Shown piece after piece: positions 34,365 through 46,667 of a stretch of DNA of 58,000 nt. Each line of letters starts with the position of its first letter. Position 1 is the first letter of the stretch. The stretch is from positions 148,509,640 through 148,567,639 of the forward strand of contig CM043955.1 of assembly GCA_014529385.2 (NCBI GenBank), given 5' to 3'. The stretch is from Adiantum capillus-veneris. Lineage: Eukaryota > Streptophyta > Polypodiopsida > Polypodiales > Pteridaceae. A program made the position numbers and the translations under genes. The notes under the pieces are model-generated. The model ran no database searches and had not been told where the DNA came from. It saw only the letters and a program-made list of their open reading frames with translations.

Positions 34365-36369
34365 ACAATGATTCTTTCGGGCTAGACATGTACCTATTAA
34401 CCACACCAACTGCATGAGCAAGATCTGGACGTGTAGACACCATGGAAAAACATCAAGGAACCAACAGCTGACGCATAGGGAATCTGAGACATCTCTGCAG
34501 TCTCCAAGTCTGTTTGAGGGTAGTCATCATGGCTGAGTTTTACATATGGAGGCAACGGGGTACTAATGGCCTTCCCCCCTTCCATATGCAAACGCTCAAG
34601 CACCCTGCCAATGTACTCTTTCTGACTAAGAAATAGCACCCTGCGAGAATGATCACGAGTGATCCACATACCCAAAATATGACTTGCATCCCCAAGATCC
34701 TTCATGGCGAAGGTCTCATGTAGCCTATGTTTCAAGGCATCCACTTCAAAAATACACTTCTCTGCGATCAGCATGTCATCCACAAACAAAACCAAAACAA
34801 TGAGATTGCCATCTACAGCCTTGCAAGTATAGAGGCATGGGTCCTCATGACTGCGTACATATCCCTCTGAACTCATGAATGCATCAAACTTACGATACCA
34901 TTCATGAGATGATTGCTTCAGCCTATACAAGGTTTCAAGAAGCCGGCATACCATCTTCTTTGAACCATGAACAACAAACCCACTTGGTTTCTCCATGTAC
35001 AAATCCTCATGCAAGTCCGTATGTAAGAAAGATGTCTTTACATCCATTTGCTTCAACTCCATGTCTTTTGTAGCTACCAAGGCAAGCAACACACGCAAAG
35101 TAGATATCTTCACCCTGGGGAGAAGATCTCATCGAAATCAATGCCCTTCTGATGCTTGAATCCTTTAGCCACAAGCCTTGCCTGGTACCTAGGCTTTGCA
35201 TCCGGTGAACACAATTTTATCTTGTAAACCCACTTGCATGGCAGTACCGTCTTATCGTCTAGCAAAGGAGTAAGCTCCCATGTATTGTTTCGGATCAACG
35301 AATCCATGTCTGACTGCATAGCTTGCTCCCACTTGAGCTTGCCAACACTAGACATGGCCTCATCATAACATGATGGCTCCTCACAATCAATCAATAATAC
35401 ATAATGCATAGAAGGCACAAAATGCTGAGGCTATCTCACACGCCGCTTTGAACTCCTAAAAACCTGTACAGGAGGTGCATCTGGCTGTCCCACATCTCTA
35501 TGATCTCCCAACAAGGGTTGATCTCCCATCTGAGGGTCAATGGGCTGCCCACGAGCAGCCATGGGACCATCATACCGATGACCATCCTCCTCAAATATCA
35601 CACGCCGAACCTCAACCGTTTGCGGTGATGCTCTATACATAGAGTCCTCATGAAAAACAACATCATGGCTGCGCACAATCTTCTTGTCAATAGGATCCCA
35701 CAATCGATAACCCATCTCACCAGAGCTACCATAACCCAAGAAGATACATCTCTTGCTTTTTAGATCCAATTTGCTGCATTTTGCCTTAGGTACATGTACA
35801 TAAGCTTCACAACCAAGAACACGAAGATGACCATACAAAGGTGGAAAACGTGTCCATACCTCTTCAAGCACTTTAAAGCCCAAAGGAACACTAGGTGAAC
35901 AATTTATCAAATGTACAAAAGTGGCAACTGCTTCAACCCAAGAAGCATCCGACACACCAGTCATAAAAAGCATACTACGGACTTTCTCCAGTATAGTCTT
36001 GGTCATGCACTCTACCACACCATTTTGAGGAGGTGTAAAGGGAGCACTAAGCTCACACTGTATACCCTTCTCAACACATAACATAGTGAAATCATGAGAC
36101 ATAAATTTACCCCATTATTCATACGTAAGCACTTCAACCGTACAACCTGCTTGGTTTTCAACAAGAGCCAACCATTGCTTGAATACATCAAACACCATAT
36201 CCTTCTTACGAATGGGGTATGCCCATACCTTCCTGCTAGCATCATCAATGAACGTAACAAAGTACATAGAACTTCCAAGAGAAGCATTGGGCATTGGCCC
36301 ACATACATCATTAAGCACCAAAGCTAGCTTTTCCAAAGATCTGTGTGGAACACTCTTCTTATGAGAAGA
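34365..36369 (-). pseudogene. Cop-3 copia element, 3' half (integrase core and reverse transcriptase)
   Basis: On the minus strand from the Gy-B LTR: integrase core (SSMYFVTFIDDASRKVWAY; PFTPPQNGVVECMTKTI), then reverse transcriptase (NNTWELTPLLDDKTVLPCKW, QMDVKTSFLHTDLHEDLYME) with active site LVLFVDDMLI, ending after MSQIPYASAVGSLMF. RNase H and the 3' LTR are missing at about 34365, where Gy-A leader begins. Its reading frame continues that of 51734-52230 once one TCTTC copy is removed. A few stops and frame changes break it. Confidence 0.88.
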
Positions 36370-37303
36370 TGTTGGACGGATACGCCGCAACGGACGTCAA
36401 CATAGTGAGAACTCACCTAACAAGATTTGTCATCTAAGGACGAAGCTCGACCCGCAGGCGTGTGGAAGCAAGTATAAGGTGTCAACCTACACTCGACCGA
36501 CTCCTAACTAATTCCTACAGAGGTCTCTACCCAATGTCTAAGTCACAGCCTTCAAGAGTGCATAAGAGGAAACTTCCTACAACGCTTTCTAGAGCCGAAC
36601 ACCCATCAGACAATCTCGAAACACCACAGAAGTTGAAGGAGACTCTACTATCACCAATAGGTCGCTCTCCCTAAGGTCTATGAACCAAAACCCCAACCCA
36701 AAACACACGGTGCAAAATCACGTAGGATGTCTGGCCGAAATTTGCAGGTCTTTGCTTTCAAAATCTAAAGTTCCTAATGTGTAGCTCTACTCAATGTGAA
36801 CGCATGGATATGCTGCAATGCAAAATCGGACAACGTATGCTCACCAAATCACCAGCTGAAGCTCATAGAAGGAGCTCACAAAACTGGACCGTACGCGCGC
36901 AATGTAGGTACCAGCGCGTATCTCTTGTCGGGGACAACATGCTGCACTTCTCCCCACTCAATTCCGACCACCGGTGCACACGTAGCGTCAAGATGAAGTT
37001 CACACTCTCTCTCGTACATAGTACGCTCACTCACAGACTTCCAAAAAACTTTTTAAAAATGACAAAAGGTTTTCCATTAAGGTCAAAAAGTGGTATAAAT
37101 ACCTTACAATTCTCAAACCCTAAAGTTCCAAATCAACCATCTACTCAATCTAACTATCAAAACTGGGATACAATCTGGAAACTTATGTAAGCCCCAATAT
37201 TTACAAGGTGAAATGTCGAGTTTTCTCAATAAATGAATAATTACAAAAAAAATGATAATCTGCCGAGAAGTCAGTTTCCGTAGGGTGTGTCCAGCTTCTA
37301 ACA
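36370..37303 (-). repeat. Gy-B 3' LTR
   Basis: 934 bp on the minus strand, starting TGTTAGAAGCTGG and ending GTATCCGTCCAACA. It matches 52231-53166 along its whole length with only scattered differences. It contains a Gy-B palindrome half-site, GTAGGATGTC, at 36722-36731. Confidence 0.93.
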
Positions 37304-37321
37304 CTCCCCCCCTCCTCGCTC
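37304..37321 (-). other. Gy-B polypurine tract
   Basis: A run of purines (GAGGAGGGGGGGAG) on the minus strand immediately before the 3' LTR. Confidence 0.85.
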
Positions 37322-37355
37322 ATGTCATCCCCGACATGGCCGTTGAGCTGCTTCT

Positions 37356-40300
37356 TCATCTTATGGTATCGCACATATTGAGCAGCGATTCATATCTTGC
37401 ATGTAGATTCATCATTGTTGGGCCGAAAATATCAGTGTTTATGGTGAATAAGCCGATGTAGAACGCTTCTTTAAAGGCCTGGAGGTGATAGGATGGCAGA
37501 AACATTATCCTTTGATACAATGGATGTATCACCTCCTTGGAAGGCTGACCAGACAGATCATAGGCACATCTATAAGTATCTTGGAAGAAGAAGATATTGT
37601 CTATCACCTGGCCTTGCTTGAATGTCTCAAATACTGCTAAAAGAGTTTTACAGATTTTCTTCATCATGATGCACGTAAGGTCAGGTGAGCCAGTGAACAA
37701 TTTGATGGCGCCCGTTAGGGTTTTCACCATGTATTGGACAATTATTCTCTCAGTTGCCTTCAAGCCCGGCAGCTTAGGATAATTCAGCCAAGTGGTTTGG
37801 CTCCTTTGTAATATCTCCTGGGCCTTCCACGTCCCGATCCTTGGTAGAGGACAAAAGCTGAGGTTGTCTCTGATGTTTTTGGTTGCCTCTACCAAATGGA
37901 TTAGGTACTGTGGATACTTCGTCATCCACGCCTTCCTCCATTTTGGCTGAGAGTCAATTATTAACCTGGCCCCTTCTGGCTGGGAGATATCTGCGTTGTA
38001 GAGTGGAACTGTCGGCTCTTCTCTAATCCTCTTATTGATGGTGGCGGCTTCATACTTTAGCAAAGGATATGGGAGAGAGGGCTGAAGCCATTCGCGCCTG
38101 AGGTTGCTGGCGTCAATCTTCTGGATGGTCATGGATTTGAAAACCCTTTGCTCCCATTCCAAGGCTTCCTTAGTCGTCTCTCTGATCTCCACCTTTATTG
38201 CTTTACGCAACTTTTCTTCCTCTTCTTGTGTCAGATCTTGTGGCTCTTGAGAGGATCCTACTAGGATTTCCGCTTGCATAGGTGTGTCCACAGGATCTGC
38301 CACATTTTCTAAATCTATGCCCTCAGTGGCCGCTGGCCCTGTGCCTTCTTGCTCTCTGGATTACTGTCCTCTTAGCTCCTCAATCTGCTTTAGGAGTTTC
38401 TGTTTTTCTGTTTTAGCTTCTTCTCCCATGTTCACGAGGAGGTCATTCAGCTCGGCGTTTATCTTCTCCGCCTCCTTGAGCTTTCTTTTGATACTTTCTA
38501 ATTCCTCTCGCATGGATTTTTGTTCTTCTTCCATTCGTGTTTGCATAACAATTGACCCTTCTACCATCATCAATTGTTGCTTTTTCTCTAGAGTCAGCTC
38601 TTTCTGAAGTTCTGTCATCTGTTCTTCATAAATTTGGCTTTCCGTAGTGATGTGAGTCGAGCTAGTAGCTCTGACTCTGGCGGGAGATGCCCGTAGCCTC
38701 TGGATGGTTTGATATTTCACTTTAAGCTGGTCCTTGAGCTCAAGGACCTCATCCTGGCTGGCTTCTTGATCTATCTCCGCCTTTTCTTTGGCGTTTTGCA
38801 TTGCTTCAACTTCTTTGGACTCCTCAGCCAGCCGTAGGGTCAGGTTATCATTTTCCCTCTCCGCATCTATCAATGATTTGCTGAGTTGCTTACACTCCTC
38901 TTAGACTCCTTTCATTCTTTGGGCTGCTGCTTGGTTTTCTTTTTCCATTTCTTGGCATCTTTGCAATGCCTTTGCTAAACTGGCCTGTAGCTCCGCTTCT
39001 CTCTCTTTCTGATTTTGACTTTGTCTTTGTAAAGAGTCTACTTCCAGCTTTATCTTCACTTCAGTGGCCTTGAGAGTTGTCGTCTCACTTTCTGAGGCCA
39101 TGGACTGCGCTCTTAACCCGGTTAACTTTGTCATCACCACATCCCAATCATTGGAGGGCGGGTGCAGGTCCACTGTATCTGTGGCCATCTCCTTTAGTTC
39201 CACTAACCTGATGCTTTGCATTTGCTCCTTAGGCCCTATGCTTGCCAAGTCGAATGCAATTGTGGAAGCCTCTTCTTTTGTGTATCCTGCAGCTAGCAGG
39301 TCCAGAAATGTGTTGTATGCTTCATGTGGCTTTGGCTCCTCACTCTTGGGTTTAACCTCTTCCCTCTCCTGGATTTGTTCTCTCTTGGACTCTTCCTGGC
39401 CTTCGTGGTCGTCTTCCTTCTCTTTATCTTCTTGTGGAGAGCTGCGAGGAGGTGGTGAGGGCGGTGGGCTTGACTCAGGGCTGGCCGGTAGAGATGTAGG
39501 CTTTTTCTTTAAATCTCAATCTGCCTTTGTCTTCCTTTCTCTCTCTTGGCTCTCCTGCTCGTCTAGCAGTTTCTGTCGTACTTGCTCCACTTCCTCTCCT
39601 GTAAAAGGTACATATGGAATATTTTCTGATGTGGCATCAAGAATGTCAAAATTTTTAATGTAATCTTCGAATCTGTCCCTTTGCACCCTTCGGGATGATC
39701 CCGACATTGCTTCTAGAGACGGCTTCCAGAGTTCACTCAAATCGCCTTTAGGGGCCCTTTCTGCTCTGAAGCTCTCCATCAGCCGCTCTAGTCTTGCCGC
39801 TTTTGTGACTTTGTCTCTTTTTTCGGCACTTGGACAAATTCTTTCTTTCCCTTCTTTTGCTCTGGCTGCTCTTCTTGAACAGGCTCTAGCGGTCATTTCA
39901 ATCCTGTGGCAACCCTTGGTGCTTTTTGTGGCTCGTCTTCTTTGTCTTCTTTGAGCCTCAACTAGTCGTTTTGTGATGGAGGGTCAGGCCATCTTCCTTT
40001 TGCGTGCAATGCCCCATAAATCACCTTAGTGATTAGTTCTCCTGTCACAATATATGTGGGCTTCTTGTTACCCATCTTCACTAGGTTGTCATGTATATAT
40101 GCTGCATGATTGATTAGCCTTGGAGTGCTCCTGGCGGCATTATGTACTATTGTGGCCACTTCGTACACATATGGAAGTATTGGTTGTAAAACTGACTCAT
40201 GATTGCCACTTTTGGGTTGGCAATATCTTCAAAAGTGTAGTTATTTTTCTTCTCAGTGTACACCTTGACATCATCTCTTCTTTTAGTTACATTATCCCCA

Positions 40301-40743
40301 TTGTTGGAGAGGTCTAGTGCATCTGCTATAACTTGCTCGGTGATGAATATTTATGTTTCTGGCCTGCCTTGCAGATCGGTTACTATGGCCACTCCATCTT
40401 CTTTTATTGTTGTCACAAACTCCCAGACTCTCTTTATGTCAACCCCCGCCGGCACTGCTTCAAAATAGCTGTGGAGATCAATCTTCTCCAAGTACCCGGC
40501 CATCTTGCTTCTTACGAACTCATTGAGTTCCCGCGGTAGCATTGGTAGCTCGATCACATTCCCTTCAGTGTCTTTGAACACTCCTTGGTAGATCTTTAGG
40601 TCGTTGGACTCTAGCAGATCTTCTTGGATCCATGTGCTGGTGCACATTAGTGTTCCTTCTGGTATGACGAAGGGCTCCACTTCTTCTAGGTAATGCTTAA
40701 TGGTCATTGTTTTCTTCCTTGCCGGTGACTTTGCGACTGCCAT
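37356..40743 (-). pseudogene. Gy-B protein X, about 1,130 codons, long coiled-coil protein
   Basis: Starts at ATG 40743 (minus) in context AACAGGATCT-ATG. Order: (1) N-terminal domain, about residues 1-260, with RVWEFVTTIKEDGVAIVTDL, QVIADALDLS and ELITKVIYGALHAKGRWPDP, shared with Gy-A; (2) basic then Pro/Glu-rich linker; (3) a small helical motif LLAAGYTKEEASTIAFDL; (4) about 300 residues of heptad-rich coiled coil (39250-38360); (5) a C-terminal domain of about 315 residues (38303-37356) with KWRKAWMTKYPQYLIHLVEA. At least two frameshifts and several stops. It lies directly before the polypurine tract. Similarity of (1) to the plant Transposase_32 family is possible but untested. Function unknown; a nucleic-acid-binding or structural role is a guess. 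Confidence 0.75.
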
Positions 40744-40909
40744 AGATCCTGTTGCACTCAGTATTTCGAAGTTAGCGTTTTTTCCATATTAGCTGAGAAA
40801 CTGAGTTTTATCTATCCAAATGACTTGAAATTTGAAAATAAAGCTTAAAAGGAACTTGTGAAACTGTGCATGTGCTCATAGTGCAATTTTGGCCAAAAAT
40901 TTCACTCTA

Positions 40910-42860
40910 GACATCCTACGCGTAGGATGTCTTTTTCATCAGAATTGGGTGATACTTGACATGATGGTAGTCCTTGGCCTATAGAACACTCATGACCATG
41001 GTAAACGAGTTTATCACAACACAGGTGTACCAAAAAGAGTACTTCTTGTCACTTTCCATGAAAGTATCATGCTGATATAACTCATCAGCCAATTTTAAGT
41101 CCTTGACTTTGTCCCAATTTTCATCATCAGTAAATAACCCCACCCTAAAGAGTGTTCAAGGTTGAGAACCTGAGTTATACATGAAGAGACTACCCAGTCG
41201 CAACATGCGTTAACTGATAGTAAGTAAACTCCAAACCAGAAAGGTAACCGATCCAGTTGTTTCACTTCTTGCTAACGTATGCACTTAGCATATCCTTTAG
41301 CGTGGTTTACTAACGTATGCATTTTGCATATCCTTTAGTACTAAATAGAATGCTTGTAAATTGCCCATCCTACGCGGGATGAATAGCAGCAGTAAGAGTG
41401 AGGTGCTTTCCCCCTTCCACTTACAGACAGTCACCCACGACTGACGACAACTATGACTCAATCATTGAGTATCCATCCATATACTCGATATGGAATGGAG
41501 ACAACCAACTAGGTTGAAAGCAGATTAGAGTTTCAAGCAGCCAATCACAAACACCCATACTTAGCCATCACCTTGTATGGCAGGGTGTAAACTCATACTA
41601 AGTCTGCAAGAGAGGTTGCACTGGCAATGCAAAAAATTGCAGAAACAATAATGTCTAGGAATTTGCATGCCGCTCCGAATAAATTTGTGGTAAACACTAG
41701 GGCCCATAACACCTAATGTGCATGCATTTAACACAAACATATCCGAACCGCAATTCCATGACAAGACTTTCCACGGTACGTACATGAAAATTTTGCAACA
41801 AATTTGGACCATAATAGAATGTGACAACCCGATCACACCTAGGTACCAACCATGAGACATTCTCATGTACATAGCATACTTAGCTATATGTAGAAACGAC
41901 CCTCCGTTAAGGTGGTTTCACAGCACTTGGAATCGTAACAAGTTTGTACTTAGTACCCGACAATTTCTGGCCACTGAAATTGCTCCTGATACTGTGTACT
42001 TAAAATGGTCGAACCAATGGATGCGACTAGCACCTAGGGACTTCGTCGCGATACATTGGTAAAAAGTTGGCGCCAGTGTCAGTCCAAGAGACTCATATTC
42101 TCCACAGGTGGAATATGTCTCAAACAAGGATATCAAGAAAAGCGACATCCATCAAGTACGAGCTAGTACTTGTGTGTGGAGGTAACTGCATACACTCCGC
42201 GCCAAGAGTGAGAGGGACCCTCATTGTCATGCTCCACACTGACTAAACTGAACTCCTTGAGTTCCTAGACCATGTTGTATCCTATGTGACAACATGTGCC
42301 AAATCGAACCCTACAACCAGGTTCGTAACAGCATAAGGTATAGTGAACACTACGGTCCAAAATACTCTATTCACGTACCCATAGTCAAACGGAGAGGAGC
42401 CTGTGTAGTGTTTTTGGGCTCAAAAAGTGTATCTTGGAGGTGTTGGGGTTCAAAATTGATTAGAATGGCTTCAAAATTGGTATATGAGCTCTTGAAGATG
42501 ATGTGATTGGATCTGGAATGGACAAACATCCTCTGTAGGCCAAAAATGTCAAATAGACATCCTACGCGTAGGATGTCTACTTCACCAAATTTTTCTTGTG
42601 ACCACACAGATTGGTTGGTTATGTGCTTGTGAATGTGTTGTGCAAGTTTCATGTGATTTGGACAGATTTGGTAGGTCTATGGCCCATTATTGCCTCTATG
42701 CCCTAACTTTGCGTTTTTCATACATATGAGGTCAATTTTGGTCCAAATGTGATGAAACTTGGTGGCTAGCATGTAAAGGTCATTCAAAAAATGTGTGTGA
42801 TGAAAAATTTTGGGATCTGTGCCTAGAAATGCCCTTGAGACATCCTACGCGTAGGATGTC
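40910..42860 (-). repeat. Palindrome array B1, upstream of protein X in Gy-B
   Basis: Perfect 22-bp palindromes with arms GACATCCTAC and GTAGGATGTC and spacer GC at 40910-40931, 42556-42577 and 42839-42860. A degenerate site (CATCCTACGCGGGATG, lacking two central bases) lies at about 41366-41381. The first is 167 bp upstream of the protein X ATG and the last two are 283 bp apart, as in Gy-A. All three intact copies keep their two central CpGs. Confidence 0.92.
40940..42540. other. Expanded non-coding segment inside array B1
   Basis: About 1.6 kb where the other arrays would have a 285-bp gap. It contains a 29-bp direct repeat (41272-41300 and 41310-41338) and the degenerate palindrome. No reliable termini of an inserted element could be found, and no coding frame is convincing. 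Confidence 0.45.
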
Positions 42861-43847
42861 CCCTGATGATTTTTTCATGCATTTTGTCACTAGTGCCTGC
42901 CCTTGGTCCCTCTGAGTCCCTTTTAAGCCTAATTTCAACAAAAAAGTCAAATGGATAGAAAGTAACTACCTATGTAGACTTCAGAGCCTCCGAGCCATTT
43001 TCTAACTTTTGGAGTGCTTTTTGGCGATGAAATTTCTTGAAGTTGGCCTCCATAGCTTCCCGATCCCTTGGGGATCCTTGCCATATGGTTTTTGTCGACT
43101 TTAGCTTTACTGGAGCTTCATTTGGCAATTTGTCACTCTAGAAGCACCCGTGGTTGCGTTTACATATCTTCGATGATTTGTGGTGGTCTACCACCATAGG
43201 AATTGGTTGTTGATGGTCTAGAAAAGCCGCTCGTGAAGTTTGGTGGCAAACGGGCATGCGGTTTGGCCGTGAGAGCTATTTGACGCTTTGTGTGTCTGAT
43301 GCCGTTTTTGAAGTTTAGTGCCGCTTCGGGTCACTTTTTGGTCATGTGGGCCACATGGACTTGTCGAGCATGTCAAGATGCTCCTACCCATGAATTTTGG
43401 TAGCATTTGGGCGCCTTTTCACCGATTTCCCATTTGGTGGCCTCTTGCGGGATTCTAGGAATTAGGGTTTTTCCCAATGGTTTTCTACTGCCTTTGGACA
43501 TCCAAGACTGGTCTCCTATGCTAGGCTAAGCTGCCGATGAAGTCTCATTGCTTTTGGGTTAGTCTAGGTGGCTGCCTCTACTTGTAGGTCTCTACCGCTC
43601 GCTTTATGTGTGAACCCTACGCTAGTTTTCGAGACCAAACGACAAACATGCGCGAAAATCTCAAGGTGGTGAGCCTACCTCTCATGTCTGAAGCCCGTCG
43701 GGTAGTCGTGCGCGTCGTAGAAGCTGTTAGAGGGTACGTTCGCTCTAGGTGGCAGAAGCTCTCTCCAAAAGGTCAATAGTGAAAATGAGCTAAAAATGAA
43801 GTGAAAATTTCTTATAATGGGGGTCCCCAAACCAATTTTCATGAAAT
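42861..43847 (-). other. Gy-B non-coding region upstream of array B1
   Basis: No gene seen. Parts match by eye the Gy-A region 24590-24800. It ends where Cop-2 sequence begins, at about 43848. Confidence 0.55.
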
Positions 43848-43899
43848 TTCGGAAGCAAACGGTGAAAGATATCAAAGGGACCTTTGGTGGTTTCCAAGG

Positions 43900-44941
43900 G
43901 AGAAAAGGTCGGTACACTTTACTTGTGTACTGCTAGCACGTAATCTTCAACTTGTGCAATAGCTACAGAAGTGATAGTACGGTGTGGCACTATCGACTTG
44001 GGCATATGAGTGCCAAAGGAATGCAAATCCTTCAAACAAAATCTTCTACCAGGTTTGAAAGAAGTGGACTTAGAGTTCTGTGAAGATTGTGTTTATGGTA
44101 AACAAAAGAGGGTAAAATTTTAAAAATCAAAAAATGAAAGAAAAAATAGAAAACTTGAGTTGGTTCATTCTGATGTTTGGGGTCCTGCAAGTACACCATC
44201 ACTCGGTGGCTCATTGTATTATGTAACATTCATAGATGATGTGACTAGGAAAACATGGGTTTATGTCATGAGAAGAATGAGTTTTCCATATTTCAAAGGT
44301 GGAAAGCCTTTGTGGAGAATGAAGTAGGTACCAAGGTTAAATGCCCCAGATCCGACAATGGAGGTGAATATTACAGCCAAGCTTTTGAAAGCTTTTGTGC
44401 TAGCAATGGAATTCGGAGGCAAAAGACAACTCCAAGGACACCTCAACAAAATGGGATTTTAGAAAGGATGAATAGGACAATCATGGAGCGAGCACGAAGT
44501 ATGCGGCTACATGCACCCCTACCGCTTGAGCTTTGGCCGGAAGCTGTAAGTACGCTTGTGTACTTAATCAACTGGTCACCCTTAACGGCTTTGGATGGGG
44601 GAGTTCCAGAAGAGGCATGGACATGTAAACCGGTGAATTATACATTTATCAAAGTGTTTGGGTGTGAGGCTTTCATGCACATAGATAGAAGCTTAAGATC
44701 AAAGCTAGATGCAAACTCCAAAAAGTGTTTCTTCATTGGCTATGGAGAAGGTGGCTTTGGGTATCACCTATGGAATCCTGCAGATGGTAAAATCTTTAGG
44801 AGTAGGGATGTAATTTTTAACCAAAAAAATATGTACAAAGATTATTTGGAAAGAAAACAAACAAAAGAAACAGGTGATGAGTACATGGAGCTTGAGGATG
44901 GTGAAGACTCAAGGACAACAAACGGTGACAATGTGCAATAA
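43900..44941 (+). pseudogene. Cop-2 integrase
   Basis: Includes the HHCC region (RYGVALSTWAYE-like, broken near 43980-44100) and, from 44255, the catalytic core with KCPRSDNGGEYYSQ and TPQQNGILERMNRTI. GCEAFMHIDRSLRSKLDANS and KCFFIGYGEGGFGYHLWNP follow. Very similar to Cop-1 13500-14200. Frame breaks precede 44255; the core is open for 228 codons. Confidence 0.9.
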
Positions 44942-45034
44942 TGTCAACTAAATGAGGAGCCTCAACCTATTCCCCAAAGATCTACAAGAGCAAGTAGACC
45001 TCTTGGAAGGTTCATTCCTTATTTCAACCATCTC

Positions 45035-46565
45035 TTGATCTCAGATTCTGGAGAACCGGAATCATACGAAGAAGCTATGCAACAAAAATCCAAAGAAGAA
45101 AGGATGAAGAGCATGCAAGTGGAGATGGACTCATTACATCACAACCAAACTTGGGAGGCGGTTGACTTGCCTAAAGGTAAGCGGGGACTTCAGAACAAAT
45201 GGGTGTATAAGCTGAAGGAAGAAGAAGGTAGGAAGAAAAGGTACAAGTCTAGGCTTGTGGTAAAAGGGTTTTCTCAAAAGAAAGGTATTAACTTCAATGA
45301 AATATTTTCTCCTGTTGTAAAAATGAATTCAATTAAGATTGTTTTAATCCTTGTGGTTGCTCATGATCTAAATCTTGAGCAAATGGATGTAAATACGGCA
45401 TTCCCTCATGGTGACTTAGAGGAGGAAATTTACATGCTTCAACCAAAGGGGTATGAAGTAAAAGGTAAGGAGAAAATGGTTTGCAAATTAAAGAAGAGCT
45501 TGTCTTTTTTAAAGCAAGCATCAAGACAATGGTACTTGAAGTTCGATCGATGGATGTTAGATCATGGATTCACAAGATGCAACTTGGATCACTACGTCTA
45601 CACGAAGAATTTGGGAGATGGGAAGTTCAACATCCTAATGTTGTATGTTGATGACATGCTGATTGCAAGTGCTAACATGCAGGACATCAAAGAACTAAAC
45701 GAGGAGCTGTCTAAATCTTTTTCAATGAAAGATTTAGGTGGTGCAAAGAGGATACTTGGTATGAAGATATGAAGGGACAGGACGAAGAAGACAATAAATC
45801 TATCTCAAGAGGATTACATCAAGAAGGTACTAGAAAGGTTCCCAATGAAAAATGCAAAAACAGTTTCTACACCTTTGGCTGGTCACTTTAAAGTAACCAA
45901 GGATATATGTCCAAAGACACAAGAGGAGATAGCCTATGTGTCTAAAGTTCCATATGCTGCATGCGGTAGGTTCTCTTATGTATGGTATAGTCTGGACAAG
46001 GCCAGACATTGCACATGTAGTGGGACTTGTAAGTAGGTTCATGGACAACCCAGGTAAAGAGCACTGGCAAGCTATGAAGTGGATACTTAGGTATCTAAAA
46101 GGGACAACAACAAATGCTTTGTATTTTGGAGGAACTGATATTTTTCTGGAAGGGTATGCTGATGCAGATATGGCAGGTGACAAAGATACTTGAAGGTGCA
46201 CTACTGGCTATGTCTTCATGGTTGGAGGCATAGCAGTAAGATGGGCTTCAAAGCTGCAAAAAGTGGTCTCTCTTTCTACCACGCAAGTAGAGTATGTAGC
46301 AATGATGGAGGTAGGCAAAGAAACTTTGTGGCTTCACAGATTCTAAGAAGAGCTTGGATTCAAACAAGACAATTGTGTCTTGTATAGTGATAGCCAAAGT
46401 GCCATCCATCTTGCAAAGAACTCAACCTTTCATTCAAGGACAAAGCACTTTGAGGTGAGATATCAATTCATACGCACTCTTTTGGAAGAGGGACAACTAA
46501 AGCTAGGAAAGGTGAATACAAGTGAAAATCCTACATACATGTCTACAAAGGTGGTCAATAAGTAG
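45035..46565 (+). pseudogene. Cop-2 reverse transcriptase and RNase H
   Basis: 45035-45772 is open: MDSLHHNQTWEAVDLPKGKR, LVVKGFSQKKGINFNEIFSP, EQMDVNTAFPHGDLEEEIYM and the active site LMLYVDDMLI. A stop follows ILGMKI. 45936-46193 carries IVWTRPDIAHVVGLVSRFMD. 46380-46565 carries MYSDSQSAIHLAKN and FHSRTKHFEVRYQFIR. It retains the 520 bp that Cop-1 lost. Frameshifts and stops make it inactive. Confidence 0.92.
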
Positions 46566-46667
46566 AAGTTGAGCTTTTGATCATCTTCAATTGGCATTCA
46601 AGGATAAAAAGACAGGATGAAAAGGAGTCACATGTTTGGTTTGGAGATCAGTCTCCAAGTGAGAGAT

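Larger units (their letters stand above)
20954..34365 (-). mobile_element. Gy-A: Ty3/gypsy element, 5'-truncated, with protein X and palindrome arrays
   Basis: Minus-strand order from the right: palindrome array A2 in the leader, TIR element copy 2, gag, protease, a reverse transcriptase fragment fused by deletion to the post-integrase region, palindrome array A1, protein X, polypurine tract, 3' LTR. The 5' LTR and primer site are missing because the leader joins copia Cop-3 at about 34365. No matching target duplication can be tested. The palindrome arms are GTAAATAATC and GATTATTTAC. Confidence 0.8.
36370..43847 (-). mobile_element. Gy-B, 3' half (minus orientation)
   Basis: Minus-strand order: non-coding region (43847-42861), palindrome array B1, protein X, polypurine tract, 3' LTR, then Cop-3. 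The 3' flank reads TCTTC on the minus strand (36365-36369), identical to the 5' flank of the Gy-B 5' LTR at 52226-52230. It is cut at about 43848 by Cop-2. Confidence 0.82.

Noticed and set aside
37356-40743. Protein X as an envelope-like gene
   Set aside because: No signal peptide or membrane segment is visible; the protein is dominated by coiled coil and soluble-looking domains.
41561-42652. Short reading frames in 41561-42652 as genes
   Set aside because: No family features, overlapping frames on both strands, and position within a non-coding part of Gy-B.
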